Assembly: GCA_019096155.1 (NCBI GenBank)
Contig: JAHCVI010000001.1
Coordinates: 9,734,001 to 9,798,000, forward strand
Reading direction: 5' to 3'
Source of the DNA: Staphylotrichum longicolle
Lineage: Eukaryota > Ascomycota > Sordariomycetes > Sordariales > Chaetomiaceae
DNA length: 64,000 nucleotides
Below the pieces are notes generated by a model. The model made no database searches and had not been told where the DNA came from. It saw only the letters and a program-made list of their open reading frames with translations. This document shows, piece after piece, positions 11,692 to 23,615 of this stretch. Each line of letters starts with the position of its first letter. Positions within the stretch are counted from its first letter, which is position 1. Position numbers and translations under genes: made by a program.

Positions 11692-14600
11692 GGTGTTGGT
11701 TCTCTGCTTTCCTGTGCTTGGCAAGAACAGACACGCTTTCTCCCCGGGGGCTCTGGGGTTGGGCAAAGCTTTGGTGTGCTTTGAAAGAGGGGATGCTGAA
11801 AGACAGCAGAGGAGGGAAGAAGAGGAGCTTCCACAGTCTCGTTTGCGTTCCGGTTGAACAGATGAAAGAGAGTGCGAGTTGGCCCGCTCCGGGTTTCCCT
11901 GCGCTCCTCCCTCCTCTTCCTGCGGTTTGCCGGCGACGCGGGTCCTCTCTCCTCTCCCCCCTCGCAGCGGAGCTCAGGGTGACCCGGGGTGACGGGGACA
12001 CCGGGAACGAGGGGGCAACGGGGGGTGTGTGTGCAGGCAAGGTTCGCCCTTGCGGGCTCGTTCACACTTACTGGACAGCATTGCGGGCAGAGGCGTAAGG
12101 CGTGTCTCGGACTCCGCCTGCCCTGATCAGTCTGATCAGATCGCACAGCTGGACGGGAGGGTGCTTTCTTTGGGGATCGACGATCGTCGTTCGGAGCACC
12201 GAGGGAGTGGGCGCAAGGGGGCCGGGCCTTTGTATGAGCACAAATAGTGGATCGTCAAGCTGCTGCCGCGCAGACTGCGGGATGTGGACTCTGTCAAGTC
12301 TGTTGGGAGGAGGGGACAGGCCCGCGGGGGCGCGCAACGCTTGCACGTTCAGGGAGTGGGCGTGGCAGGGCTGCCTGGTGTATCCAGACGGATGGCATGC
12401 AGCTCTTCCTGAGGGAGCGCGCGGTGGAGATGTTCGCAGGACTGGGTCTGGCTGAGGTGTGTTGGCTCTGGACGGAACACCGTGCGGTCTCGAGTGTGGA
12501 CTCTAAACATGGAACAGTGGGATGAGGGGTTAAGGCGACGGACAGCCACGAAGAGAGCAGGAAGTGGTGTTGCAGGGAACCAGAGCCCGATGGCAAAAAC
12601 AGGCCAAGAACCCGACAGACAGGACCCTACCCTACACGGCGGCCAGGCGGCGGAAACAGAGCTAATCACGTCCGATCCTCGCTGGCCGCCGACCCGGGCC
12701 TGACGTGCTTCCGCTTCCCTCTTCTGGCCCAATGAGGCTTGCACCTCTTGTTCGCTTCGTGCAGTCTGCAGCTCAGCCGCAATGCCCAATCGAAAATGGC
12801 TCCCACATGGCGGAGCTTGTGCGCGCAGCTTTACTTCAGCCTCCGACTCCTCACCGACAGTGCTGCTCGCGCTGCGTCTCGACCGGAGGTCGATGCGAGG
12901 GTCGAGGGTCAAGGGTCGAGTTCGTGTCGCTTTATCCAACTGCGTACTGTGCACACAGTATGCAGAACCCGGGAATCAAGAGAGAACCGGAGGAGCCGAA
13001 CGAAGTTGAAACAACACCACACAACGTCATTTTCGCCCAAACTTTTGAGAACCTGCATGGGTGCTGCCTGTTTGGGGCAAGCGCCAAGGGAAAGGGTTTT
13101 AACGGGCCCACCCACCAGAGCCATCCTGCATTCCTGCGGCGACGACAGAAGCTCTGGAAAAACTTGGCGCCCTTGCCCCTCGCTTCCCCGGATTTTGGAG
13201 CATTCCTACTGCTACCTTCTGAGCTTGCTGGTTGATAATTAGGCACAACTTTCTTCTGTAGGGGCCGATGTTGGCAACACCAAAAAGCTGACCGACGAGA
13301 AACACGTCTGCTGCCCTTGCAGCTCTGTAGCCCCATCTCATCTCCAAGCCGCGTCGTAGCCTCCCTGCGTGCATGGGATCGAGAATCTTCCCCACATCGA
13401 CTGCATGATCCGCATCCTCCGCCGGCACTGCCACGGGCCACGTCAGGGTCCTCTGGCTACAATTTCTTGCCCGTCAACATGGACGGTGTTCCGGTCTGTT
13501 GTTCGTCACCGATGCTTACCCCGGGACCCATGGGCGTGCGGGAAAAGTGCGCTACTGCGCAGTAATCCTCCCGGCAACGTCGGCGCATCAGAGTCCCCAA
13601 GTGGGCTGATGCCAATGAACTGCCAATGAACTGCCAACACCAAAGGGATTTGACTGCCGAGATCCCTCCCCGCTAACGAGAGTCCAGTCAGTCCATGAAG
13701 GCCCCACTAGCAGCTAAAGCAGCCCTTCACCATCCAGCCCGAGCCTCAGTGAGGTGAGCCTTCCTTGCCTTCGGGATATGCTTTCTCGGACCTCGACTAT
13801 AAACTGGCCCGATTGAGTCGGACTCTGGTGTGTTACAGTTAGAAAAAGCAGGGCGATACCAACCGAGTTTTCCTCCATACTCTCAGACCGTCGCCCGCAG
13901 CTGAGAAACCAAGGTCCTTTGCAGAAAGATCTGTGTTCTCCTGAAGATCCCAACCTGAACGCGACCCAAACCGCTGGTGTTGTGGGTGGACACACGTGTC
14001 GGGACCCGCCTTGTGGGATCGGGCTGCGTAACGTCTGGACGTTCAGCTCGCCGTCCGGCTACATACTAGACGCAATGATCTTTTGGTGAGACCAGCGCAG
14101 AGGAATAAATATAGCATGGACAGCACCGCGGGATCCTTGGCAATGAGCAAGTTGGAAGTGCCAATGCTGGGCTATCCACCAGACTCGCAGTTTTCATGGC
14201 AAGTTGCCCGAGAGACCATGACCGATTCCACAGTTGGTCCACTGAGAAACGGGGTCTGCAGACAAGAGACAACCATCAGACCCAACACCCGATGACGGTT
14301 ACACAAGAATTATCCCGTGGACAGTATCCCGAAGTTCGAAAAAGAACCAACCAATGTGCTCCAATTCAGCTGAACTCTACTCTGTCGTGATACACCACTC
14401 GTCTTACACAAGATGCCCGAGCCCTGCCCAGGCCAGCTGCCACCACAACCCCATTGGACATGCCAACCCCTTTCCGGTACCCTCCCAAAGAGAATCATAA
14501 AACACCTCAAAACACCGTCTGTCAAAGTAGAAGAAAGACGCTCAAAACCCCAGCATGGGGTTTGAAAAAGTGACGAACGACCGCTTGACCAAATTCCAAA

Positions 14601-15060
14601 ACCTAAGCCGGTTGCTTGGTTGCCAGTTCGCACGTAGAAGAAAAAAGACCACTCCAACTCAACACACCGCCCTCATCTTGAGCCCTGCCACCAATGGAAG
14701 GAAACAGCGCAATGGATCGGGAGAACAACAACCTAACACCGCCACATCTTCAAAAGCGCCCCATTTCCCACAATGTCCAACCAACCGCACATCCTCCAAA
14801 CTGTACATCCCATTCCAGAGATCCAGGTCATCAAAAAAGAGAAACAAGGCGAAGAAAAAAATAAGAAAGGTAACACCATCTATATGTAGTGTGTAGTGCC
14901 ATGATTTGAACGAGTCCATAAAACGAGCGCAAGAAGGGGGGAACCAAAGCCAAAAAAATCCCAGCCAGCAACCACCCCGACGACGCCAGACAAACCAAAA
15001 ACAAAGAATGCCATCAACTCCCATTTCAACCCCCTATCCTACCCCCCCCCTCTCACTCGC
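11692..15060. other. long intergenic region (promoter of DUF8004 gene; 3' flank of fibroin-like gene)
   Basis: 3.4 kb without a supported gene. It should contain the DUF8004 gene promoter on the left and the 3' UTR of the minus-strand fibroin-like gene on the right. It holds an 11-bp tandem repeat at 13610-13637 and the palindrome ACACGTGT at 13992-13999. No conserved protein was recognised in any frame. Confidence 0.5.
13610..13637. repeat. 11-bp tandem repeat
   Basis: Unit TGCCAATGAAC occurs at 13610-13620 and 13621-13631, followed by a partial third copy (TGCCAA). It lies in noncoding sequence. Confidence 0.85.
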
Positions 15061-16794
15061 TCACGCCGCAGGCGTATAGGGTTTATACCCGGGATACGCG
15101 CTCCCGCCCGCTGCTCCCGTGTCCGCAGGCGGGCTCGGTTGGCGGTATCCACCACCGCCGGCCCCATTCCCTGCGCCGCCACCACCACCGCCCGCAGTAG
15201 GCGGCCGGCTGTAGCCCGAGGTAAAGTCGAACCCGCCCTCGTTGCGCAGCGCCGCGGGCCCACCGGCGGCGGAGGACGGGGTCATGTCATTGTTGGCGTT
15301 GACATTGGACGAGTACTGGCGCTGGGGCGGGGCGCGGGAGGCGCCGTAGCCTCTGCTGTTATTATTGGTGTTGTTGTTGTAGTCGCCCTGGGGGGCGGGG
15401 GATTGCCGGGAGTAGCCGGATCCGTATGGTGGTTGTTGGCCTTGTGGGGCGGGGGAGCGGCGGGCGCTGGTGTTGTAGTTGTCGTACTGGCCCTGCGGGG
15501 CCGGGGAGCGGCGGGCGCTGGTGTTGTAGTCACCGTACTGGCCCTGCGGCGCGGGGGAGCGGCGGGAGTCGGCGCCGTAGCCGCCGTACTGGCCCGGGGT
15601 GTCCATCTCGTGGGGGGTCTGGTGCCGGGCGATGCCGTAGCCTTGGCTGGCGGCGTTGTAGTTGTCTTGAGTGTTGCTGTACGGGTCTGCGGCGTTGTGA
15701 TTGTCGTACCTATCGTAGGGTTGCTGTCGGCCGGCGCCGTAGGTGTCGTAGCTGCCTTGTCTCGCGGGGTCGGAGTAGTCCTGGCCTTGTCCATACCCAG
15801 CGTTGTTGTATCTGTCGTTGTACCCGTCGTTGTAACCACCGTTGTTGTACGTGTGCGGTGTTCGCCGGCCGGGACCCATTGCCGCGCCGGCCATTCCGTA
15901 GCCTTGGTCGTGCTCGCCGTAAGCGTTGCCTGGCTGGTTATATGCTGGCGCCCCCTGCGAGTATGGGTCGTTGTCGAGTGCGCTAGCCGCAAAGTACCCG
16001 TTGGATCCAGGGCCGGCGGCATCGGGTGGACCATACGGACTTCGGTTGACCGGTGACCGCGCTCCATTCGGAGATATCGCCCCCGCAGCGCCCCCAATCG
16101 CGGCAGCCCCCGCGGCAGCCCCCGTGGCAGCTCCGGCCTCAGGCTTCTTGAGCGCGTTCATCTCAACGGCCTCCTCCTCCTCGACCAAGACCTTCTTGCG
16201 CTCCGCGCCGTCCCAGCTGGGCATCTGGGGAAGAGCGTCCTCGTTCTTCTTGCCGCCCACATCAAACGAGGCGTACTGGGGAAAATCGGGCGCCTTGGCC
16301 GCCGCCGGTACCGTAGGGCCAGCAAAACCCGCGTGCATCGGTTCCTGCGACTTGTATCCGTGATTCGGTGGGATGTAAGGTTCATCGAGGTATTTCCGCC
16401 GGCTGCCCCTTGGCGGATCGCAGCAGCCGCAGCAGTCACCGCAGCACTTGAGGCACTGGAAGCAAGAGCAGCAGCAAGAGAGTCCGCAGCAGAGACACCG
16501 GATGATGCACCAGACCACCGAGATGATGATCAAGCCGCCGACAATGATGAGCGCAATGACAGGCCATCTAAATGTCTCGGGTCAGCACCACCGCAGGCCC
16601 GTCAGCGGAGAAAGGGTAACATACTTGCAATAAGTGGCCTGCATGCAGTTGTCCCAGCTGGAGAACGCCGTCTTCACATCTGAGATTCCCCCCTGGATGT
16701 CCCTCCGTTCAAGCGCAGGCCGTAGAGTGGCCACGAACAGATCCAAGAACCCCCTCCTCAGACTCCTCTCCATCGCCACGTCGACTGCCGGCAT
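15061..16794 (-). CDS. single-pass Cys-rich, repeat-containing membrane protein (fibroin-3-related type)
   Basis: Two exons, 16794-16625 and 16567-15061, with a 57-bp intron (GTATGT...TTAG), give 558 residues. Splicing produces a continuous membrane span: YCK then WPVIALIIVGGLIIISVVW (about 58-79). It is followed directly by a cluster of about 16 cysteines (77-101), likely palmitoylated or metal-binding. The rest is low complexity: Ala/Gly stretches, many Tyr/Asn/Gly motifs, and four imperfect 17-residue repeats around RRSPAPQGQY (plus-strand about 15390-15595). Sordariomycete homologues are commonly named 'fibroin-3 related', a label of composition, not function. The N terminus has no obvious cleavable signal, so topology (short N-terminal domain outside, long tail in the cytosol) is inferred. 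A plasma-membrane or endosomal adaptor role is possible but unproven. Confidence 0.8.
15390..15595 (-). repeat. 51-bp coding tandem repeats (17-residue SPAPQG units)
   Basis: Within the fibroin-like gene, four neighbouring units of about 51 bp encode variants of QYGDYNTSARRSPAPQG. The two middle copies differ by only a few bases, so copy number may vary between strains. Confidence 0.8.
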
Positions 16795-18904
16795 CTTGCC
16801 TCTCGGATCTCCTGCCTCCTACTCAAAAGTAACCAGCAACCAGGCCACAGAATACTGTGGTAATGTTCGTCGTTCAATAAACGTGGTCCGCGCTCGCTTT
16901 GAACGGTCCAGGTTTCGGGTATTCAGCGAGCGCTACAACTCCATCGTGCGGGTGGCCGTCGCTTGTGTATGATCGTCTCGTAACTCGATGCGTTCAGCTG
17001 GCGGCTCGCATATACGGTAATCGTGGCAAAACCCGGGGGCAGTGCAGATCTGGACTGTCGCTCGGGGTGGTAACGGGAGACAAAGATGTTGCTCGTGAAC
17101 CGGCAACGGTGTCGAATTGGCGAACCTAAATTGACACTAACTAGTAAAAGAGAGATAGAAACGAAAGATGAACGACGGTGTGTGCGTTTGGAACGGGGGA
17201 AACGAAGGAGCACGAGAGAGCGGACGAGGCACACAATTGCCGCCAATGCTGGGAGCAAACCAAGGGAGTGGCTCTGCTCTCGTCTCAAGAGAGGTGAAAC
17301 TGGGAAAGCCAGTCAGCCCTGGCGCAGGAGAGTGAGGGAGCGCGCGAAAAGGCTCCCGCACTGACAGGCAATTGGAAAAGAAAAATGCGGGCGCTGGGCT
17401 GAACCAGCGCTCTGCATTGGCCCGCCCCGAGTTCTCCCCCTCGTTCATCTTCCTCGGACCCTGCAAGGTACCAAACGGCCTCAGATCCCTGCGACAGGGG
17501 CCAACCATTCTCTCTCCGGCACAGGCTCACCACGCGGGAAATCTATTAAAAGACCCGGGTTGTTTCTGCTGCTGTACATCGTAAATCCACAGCCTTGTCG
17601 TTCTCTCACAGTTTTGATCATTTGTTGAGTACATGGGAGAAGAAGCCAAATCCAGGTCTGAGAGCTTCCGAAAAGACCACTGCCGAGAACCCTGCAACGG
17701 GAAGGCGACAAAAAGTTGGAGATGATGAAAGACGGGAGGGCTGCCGGGCTCCGGTCGTTAATTTCTCGAACCCCTGCTTTTGCTTGTGCATCCACATCAC
17801 CCAAATCGGAATCGTCTCAATGTTCAAGAGGGGCCGCACGGATCTCTCTCCGTCACCGACTCATGGAACCACAAACTGTTTGGGGGTATTTTACGTAGAT
17901 GCAAAATCCTAGCCCAGATTTGCAAAGAGACAGTGTTCGGAAATAAAAGAAAGAATACGAAGAAAAGAAAAATGAGGAATAAGAGCACAAGCAGAGGGAA
18001 GAGCGCCTGACGAAAGAAACTGCACCACAGACTGGAAGAGAACGAAGGGGGTGGCAGAAGACGACGATCAGCCCTTGGCCCGACGCTCTTCCTGTACCAC
18101 TAACTGAACAAACTTCTTTGGCCAGTCGCTCAAAAGACTGACCCTAAAGTTCTCAGCGCTTCGAGTCTTCTATGTCCATGGCGTTCCCATTGCAAAACAA
18201 GGGACGAATCGTCCGAAGCTCGGAGGCTCGCGCTGGCACTTGACCAGAACTGGCCGAGAGTACTATGGTAACGACCGCTTCTCCCATTGTTGTGCGGTTC
18301 GTGAGACTACACCCGAGTGACCTAGTTTGCCTCTGAGTTTTGTGTCCGGTTCTTTGAAGAGTTTCTTTGTCACACGCACTAGGTGTCCGTCGAGAGCTTG
18401 AGACCAAGCTTGAGGAGAGCTCAACACCCACACGTCATGGCACTCCCTGCTGGAAAAGACGGACCTCATCCCAAGGTCAAGAAACATTATGTGGAGAAGC
18501 AAAAACACACATCAGACGACAGCCCGTGTGCAGTATACTTGTGGAGTGTGGGCATCATCCAGCGACATTCACATGCAACTTGTACCTCACTAACCCAAGC
18601 AACGTTACGTATGCCGTTCAAGCTTTGTTATCGCTTATCAAATAAGAGAAATTAGCAATATCAATAAGTACAGCTAAAGAGCAATCAAAGTGAGAGATGT
18701 GGTAAACCGCAGATGTAACGAGAGCCGTCTCCCATGCCCGCCCAAGTTGCCGAAGTGCCAAGAGAGCTCGTCCGCGGCTTCTCATGAATATCAAAGAACC
18801 CCGCAACGCCGCCCTTCCATGTAGCACCGTGCCGACGAATGTAAAACGAGTGTCCCCTCTATTCTCTCCATGCTTCAGAACCCGTGCTTCTCATCCCAGC
18901 TGCT
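16795..18904. other. intergenic (promoter of fibroin-like gene; 3' flank of RCR-type gene)
   Basis: 2.1 kb with no supported gene. A/G-rich sequence around 17935-18010 and mixed composition elsewhere. Open frames overlap on both strands and lack family features. Confidence 0.5.
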
Positions 18905-19513
18905 TTACTTGGCGGCATTCGGCGGAGGTCCCGGAGGAGGCGCATAATCCGCATCGGTACCGCGGTGGTAGGTGTTCTGCGGCTGCTGAAGCTGGATGCC
19001 CTCCTGGTTCCCGCCATACATCCCCGGGTTCCCGCCATAATAGCCATCAGTCGGCCCGTACTTGTAGCCGCCCGGTGGGGGGTGGCCGCCCTGGTCCTGA
19101 GCGGAGTACTGCGGTGGCGGAGGGTAGTACGGGGGCGGCGCGGGCGCCATCCAACCTGTGCCGTACATCGGCTGCATGCCCTGCTTTCTGCGGCGACGAG
19201 AGTTGCGGCTGTTTGGAGACGAGTTAGCATGCGCTGCGATGTGGTGAAGCTGTAGACGGCAGGGAGACTTACAAGAGAGCAGCGAAGACGAGGAGGACGA
19301 AGAGAACTGCGAGCCCGGCGAAGACCCAGCGTCCCCACCAGTACCATCCGGAATAATAGTAACAACGTCCGTCGCTTCCGAGATAGGCGTTGCTGCCGCA
19401 GCTAGAGAGATTGTTAGCGCGGATACCTCCAAAAGTCGTGTTTGTGGTGTCGCAACTCACCCGTCTCTACGCTTTCCCAATTCAGCCAACTGCCCGAGGA
19501 GAGGCGCCATCAT
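18905..19513 (-). CDS. RCR-family membrane protein (chitin synthesis regulation / Congo red resistance)
   Basis: Three exons, 19513-19461, 19401-19273 and 19208-18905, encode 161 residues; introns of 59 and 64 bp have standard ends. After a short N terminus comes CGSNAYLGSDGRCYYYSGWYWWGRW, then a single membrane span of about residues 43-61 ending in a basic stop-transfer (RNSRRRRK). The cytosolic tail is Pro/Tyr/Gly-rich with PPPY (a PPxY motif for WW domains of Rsp5-type ubiquitin ligases) and further PPPPQY motifs. This is the layout of yeast Rcr1/Rcr2, which act in ER-to-vacuole or endosomal sorting of plasma-membrane proteins and affect chitin deposition. Two ATGs are adjacent (19513, 19510). 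It diverges from RPS16. Confidence 0.85.
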
Positions 19514-20746
19514 AAGGTTGTGTTCTGATCGCCCAATTCTCGAGTTTCGTTTTGTTCAGAGTTCGATGTGGTGATGATGCAAGTTCAACGGGGGAAGAAA
19601 TTTGGATGCGCGATGATGTAGGTGGTGGTTCGAGAGTGCGAGAGGGAAAGTGGCGGTTTGTCCAGGCGGGACTTGCAGGCGAGATATGATGCGACAAAGC
19701 ACAGGCAAACTGACGTGCCGTCAGCGCAGTTTCACCACTGTGGATCACCAAGCAAATGCACCGCCTTTTATACGGGATTGCACGGCACCGCCAACATCTC
19801 GGCATGGCAACACTGTGGGACTTGGCGGCTCGGCGCACGTTACCAACGTGTGACGTTGAGTGGCTGAGCCAATCGACGGGTGGCTCTGAGATTCTGTGTC
19901 CCAATGAGAGATTCTCTGAGGCCGCCTGCCAAGGTTGGGAATGCCAGTTCAATCCCTTCGGCTCTGTCGTCGACGGCATTGTCCCCACTGCGTATTGTGC
20001 GTGTTGCGAGCGTATTTAGGGAGGCGCGGAATGCCAACATCGTCACCACCAACAGTGCGAGGCAAAATCGGGCGCCCGGTGTCTCCTTGAGTTGTTAGTG
20101 CTGATTCCACATCGGAGGAATATGAGGCGCAGGCCCGGAGCTCGGTCACCCTTTTGCCGTGTGTGATGTTTGACCCGGCTTTCGGGCAGTGTGATGTCTG
20201 CCGAGATCCGCGCCAAACGGGACAGCCTACAGGGCATCACTCAGCCACTTGCTTGGAACCACCTGACTTCAGGACAAGCCCTCTGCTCAATGGTAAGCCA
20301 TTTTTATTTCCTATTCGGGGCGATCGATTCCACAGACCGAAGTCTGCTGGCCATCGTACTAGTGTTTAGAGGCATGTTTAGGATATGGGGAGAGGCGTGT
20401 GGCGGGCAACAGAGTCGCAGTGTTGTGGCAGAAATGAGTGCCGTCTCGCCCGTGTCGACAGCGGAGCCCAGTCCGGGACCCTTTTGTCAGTGTGGCTCCT
20501 AGTGAGCGGCGCCGGTTCCGGGGCGCCGAGTGCAGCCGGGATCGACAACGGAGCCGAGGGACCCACTGTGTTTTGGGAGGAGACTCCAGCGAGACGGGAG
20601 CCACACATTGATGCACCAGCCACAGAAAACAGCCACGTGACTGCCGCTAGCCCCATTGATTTCCCCCTCCACACACAAAATTTGGACATGCAGAAAATAT
20701 CAGCCCCGAACTAACAAACAGGACGGTATCTTGCCAGCAAGTCAAC
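19514..20746. other. divergent promoter region of RCR-type gene and RPS16
   Basis: 1.2 kb between two start codons pointing away from each other. It contains CACGTGAC at 20634-20641, 106 bp before the RPS16 ATG. A GTAAGC at 20292 and an ACTAACAAACAG at about 20710-20721 could bound a 5' UTR intron of RPS16; this is only suggested. Confidence 0.5.
20634..20641. promoter_or_regulatory. CACGTGAC (Cbf1-type E-box) upstream of RPS16
   Basis: Reads GTCACGTG on the minus strand, the classic Cbf1/bHLH consensus. Cbf1 is tied to ribosomal-protein gene control in some ascomycetes (for example Candida albicans). Function here is inferred from motif and position. Confidence 0.4.
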
Positions 20747-21383
20747 ATGGCGACCACCCAGGCAGTTCAGGTGTTTGGCAAGAAGAAGAATGCCACAGGT
20801 ACGAATTTTCGATCGAAACGAAGCAAATCGGTCGACCGGTCTCTGACAGTATCGCAGCCGTCGCGCGCTGTGTGCAGGGCAAGGGCCTGATCCGTGTCAA
20901 CGGCAAGCCGCTCAAGCTGTTCGCCCCCGAGATCCTCCGGGCGAAGCTCTACGAGCCTGTCCTCCTCCTCGGCACCGATAAGTTCGCTGAGGTCGATATC
21001 CGCGTCCGCGTCACCGGTGGTGGTCACACTTCGCAGGTCTATGCCGTGCGCCAGGCTGTATGTTTCCCGAGAGCGCTCTGCGCGAGAACTTGGAGAAGTT
21101 GAAATGCTAATGCGACGTGTACAACAGATTGCCAAGGCCATTGTCAGTACCCGAATCTGATGCATCGATTTGCGATGTGCGCCATGAAGAAGACGGTTTA
21201 CTAACAGAGGCGTTCTAGGTTGCCTACTACGCCAAGTACATCGACGAGCACTCGAAGAACCTCCTCAAGACGATCCTGATCCAGTTCGACCGCAGCCTGC
21301 TTGTCGCCGACCCCCGGCGTTGCGAGCCCAAGAAGTTCGGTGGAAAGGGTGCCCGTGCGAGGTTCCAGAAGTCCTACCGTTGA
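20747..21383 (+). CDS. RPS16: 40S ribosomal protein S16 (uS9)
   Basis: Four exons, 20747-20798, 20858-21057, 21128-21142 and 21219-21383, give 143 residues, the usual length of eukaryotic uS9. The third exon is only 15 nt (ATTGCCAAGGCCATT, Ile-Ala-Lys-Ala-Ile), flanked by introns of 70 and 76 bp, and is needed to read RQAIAKAIVAYYAKY. Family marks are TAVARCVQGKGLIRVNG near the N terminus, VTGGGHTSQVYAVRQ, and the C-terminal KGARARFQKSYR whose arginine tail reaches the decoding centre. The protein is part of the small-subunit head. Introns early in the gene are typical for ribosomal-protein genes. Confidence 0.97.
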
Positions 21384-23615
21384 TCGGTTTTTTGGTCATG
21401 TTGGGAAGCGGGGACTTGCGTGGACACGGACGGCGTTCGGCATTGCATTGATCAGCTACGAGTCGAGATTGGCCTCCAACGATGGCCTGCTGAGGTGCAC
21501 ATTCAAGGCACTTTGGGAGATAGGAATAAGACTCGAGTCTACCTGGCCCCCCCTACGATACTCCTGGCGGGTTCATACGTGGATCATGTGAAATCGGGAA
21601 CCGTCATCTTGTCGGGGAGGATGGGAGCCGTGGCAGCGATAGAGCAACTCGAGTGACCGCCTGGTTAGCCCCGCGCCCGGGCCGGAATGCTATCCGTGTT
21701 TCTCCATCCTGGATACCCAGAAGCGTGACGGCTCAAAATCTCAGACTTTGGTGATGGTGATGCTGGGACATGTGAGCTACTGATCTGTCTGCAGTGCATC
21801 CGATCTGCTCAGATTCACCCATACACGATAACTTCTTGGTCCGACAGCGAAACACCCCGAGCGGATTATGCGCCCACACGGACAACGCCAGGTTATGAAT
21901 GATACCTCATCGCCTACGACTCAATCTCTCTCGACAAGATGTTCTATGCTGGCACTCAAACTCGGAATCCTACTCTTGCCAAGGACAGCTGCCGCCAATA
22001 TTTAAAACTACCGCTCCGACCCAAAGAAGGTGCCAATAGTCGGCAGCAATCGCTCAGACCTGTTGGTATGCTCGTTGTTGTCTAGACTCGACCATTTCTT
22101 TTGAAGCGCTTCTGTAGCAGACGAAAAACTTATTCCCCAGACGCCAACTTCCTCGGGACCGAGGATGAATCTCCAGAGACAGACAATGCTCTTGGAGATC
22201 GCAGCGATTGGAAAAGACGATTCAATGCTCCAAGTTCCTGTCAGGGACCAAGCGTTACAGTTACAGGAAGGAGGGGTATGTCATCTCGTACAGAATACGA
22301 ACAATGTAAGCCCCCCTGGTGAGTGGGCAGAGAAAGCGGTTCATGCATGAGGTTGGGGTTCAAGGCTCGAGAGGTATCCAAACCCCCGTCTTCTCGCTTT
22401 TCCTTCCCATCCATTTCTTTCCCTCCTTGCGCCTTACCTCTTCACCTCACCCGCCCCGTTCAGGCTGGCCACTCCCTCGGACTGGGCGGGCGCCGGGCTG
22501 GTTGGCGCGCGTGTCTTGTCGAATGGATTCCCCAAGCAACGGGCAGCCAATGATACCTTCACACGTCAATGGCCGAAATGGTCCGTGTGTAAGTCCAGCG
22601 ACCTTGACCTCGCCGTCTCCCCTCTCCATGGCGATTCCGATCTTGTTTCTCCTTTTTCCTCAATGTCCCGCTTTTTTATCTGCTCGCTGGTTTTTCTTTT
22701 GGTTTCTTTCTTCCGCCGCTGCGTTCTTTTCCGGTTGCTTGGTGTGCCATTTTCGTGGCTCCCTAGGAGCACCAACACTCACCCTCTGCGCGCTTGACGC
22801 GCTCTTGGCGGAGCATCAATCCTCACCAAGGAATTCCATTGTCTCTAAGCTGAGCGCAGCAGCCGCGCCTGCGCTGGCGGGGTTTGTGGCCAGACTCAAG
22901 CCCCTCTCATTCCACGTCTCTTTATTTCTCTCTTCTGGCTCATAGACGGCAAGGTTCATCATTCGTCGTCATTCAAAGCTAACTGTGGAGAGAAAGGGGA
23001 AGTGTCCCCAAGACAAAAACTTCGCATCCAAACTATCCCTCGCCCTCATGTCCCCCGCTCGTTCCCTAACGTATTTCAAGAGCACCCGTTTCTGAAAGCC
23101 ACCACCCCGGCACCATTCCCTCCTCTCCGCAGCTGCGAGTGGCAAATGCCACTTGTAGATAGCAAAAGTTTGCTAACCATGCCCGGCCTTGCGGCTCCAA
23201 AGTCTGAGCTCTTCTAGCGCCGGAAGCGAAGTCGAGTCTGGTCCTCCCCGCCGGGCCAGCATTTCGTGTGGAAACGGCTGACTGCAACACAGCACACAGA
23301 CTTTCCCAACGCCGTCGGATGAAAAAGGGGCAAGGGGATTGTTGAGAGAAGAGTTGTTGGTCGTCGCCGGCCGATAATCGAATGTCTTTTCCCCGAAAAA
23401 GAAAAACACTGCGTCGTTCAAGAATACCGAGAAAAGGAGAAATCACACAAAAAGCCGGAAATCACAATCACACCGCGCGCGAAAGAATCCCACCCCACCC
23501 GGTGCCCCCGAAACCAACCATGCGAGCCGAAACCCCCTCCTCCCTCCGCCGAAAGCTGGGTATCCAAAACAAGACCTTGCGACAAAGCTCACGGGGCAAC
23601 AAGACGAGCCACACC
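21384..23615. other. intergenic between convergent RPS16 and ARL8
   Basis: 2.2 kb between two 3' ends, unusually long for convergent genes. It contains a strongly pyrimidine-rich plus-strand stretch at about 22375-22760, which looks more like a promoter than a 3' flank. No conserved protein was recognised downstream of it. Confidence 0.5.

Noticed and set aside
15139..16056. 305-codon plus-strand Val/Gly-rich frame
   Set aside because: Antisense image of the Tyr/Asn/Gly/Pro-rich fibroin-like coding repeats.
22319..22945. 208-codon plus-strand frame in the RPS16-ARL8 gap
   Set aside because: Its Phe/Ser/Leu/Pro content simply reflects the pyrimidine tract; no domain, no intron signals supporting a gene.
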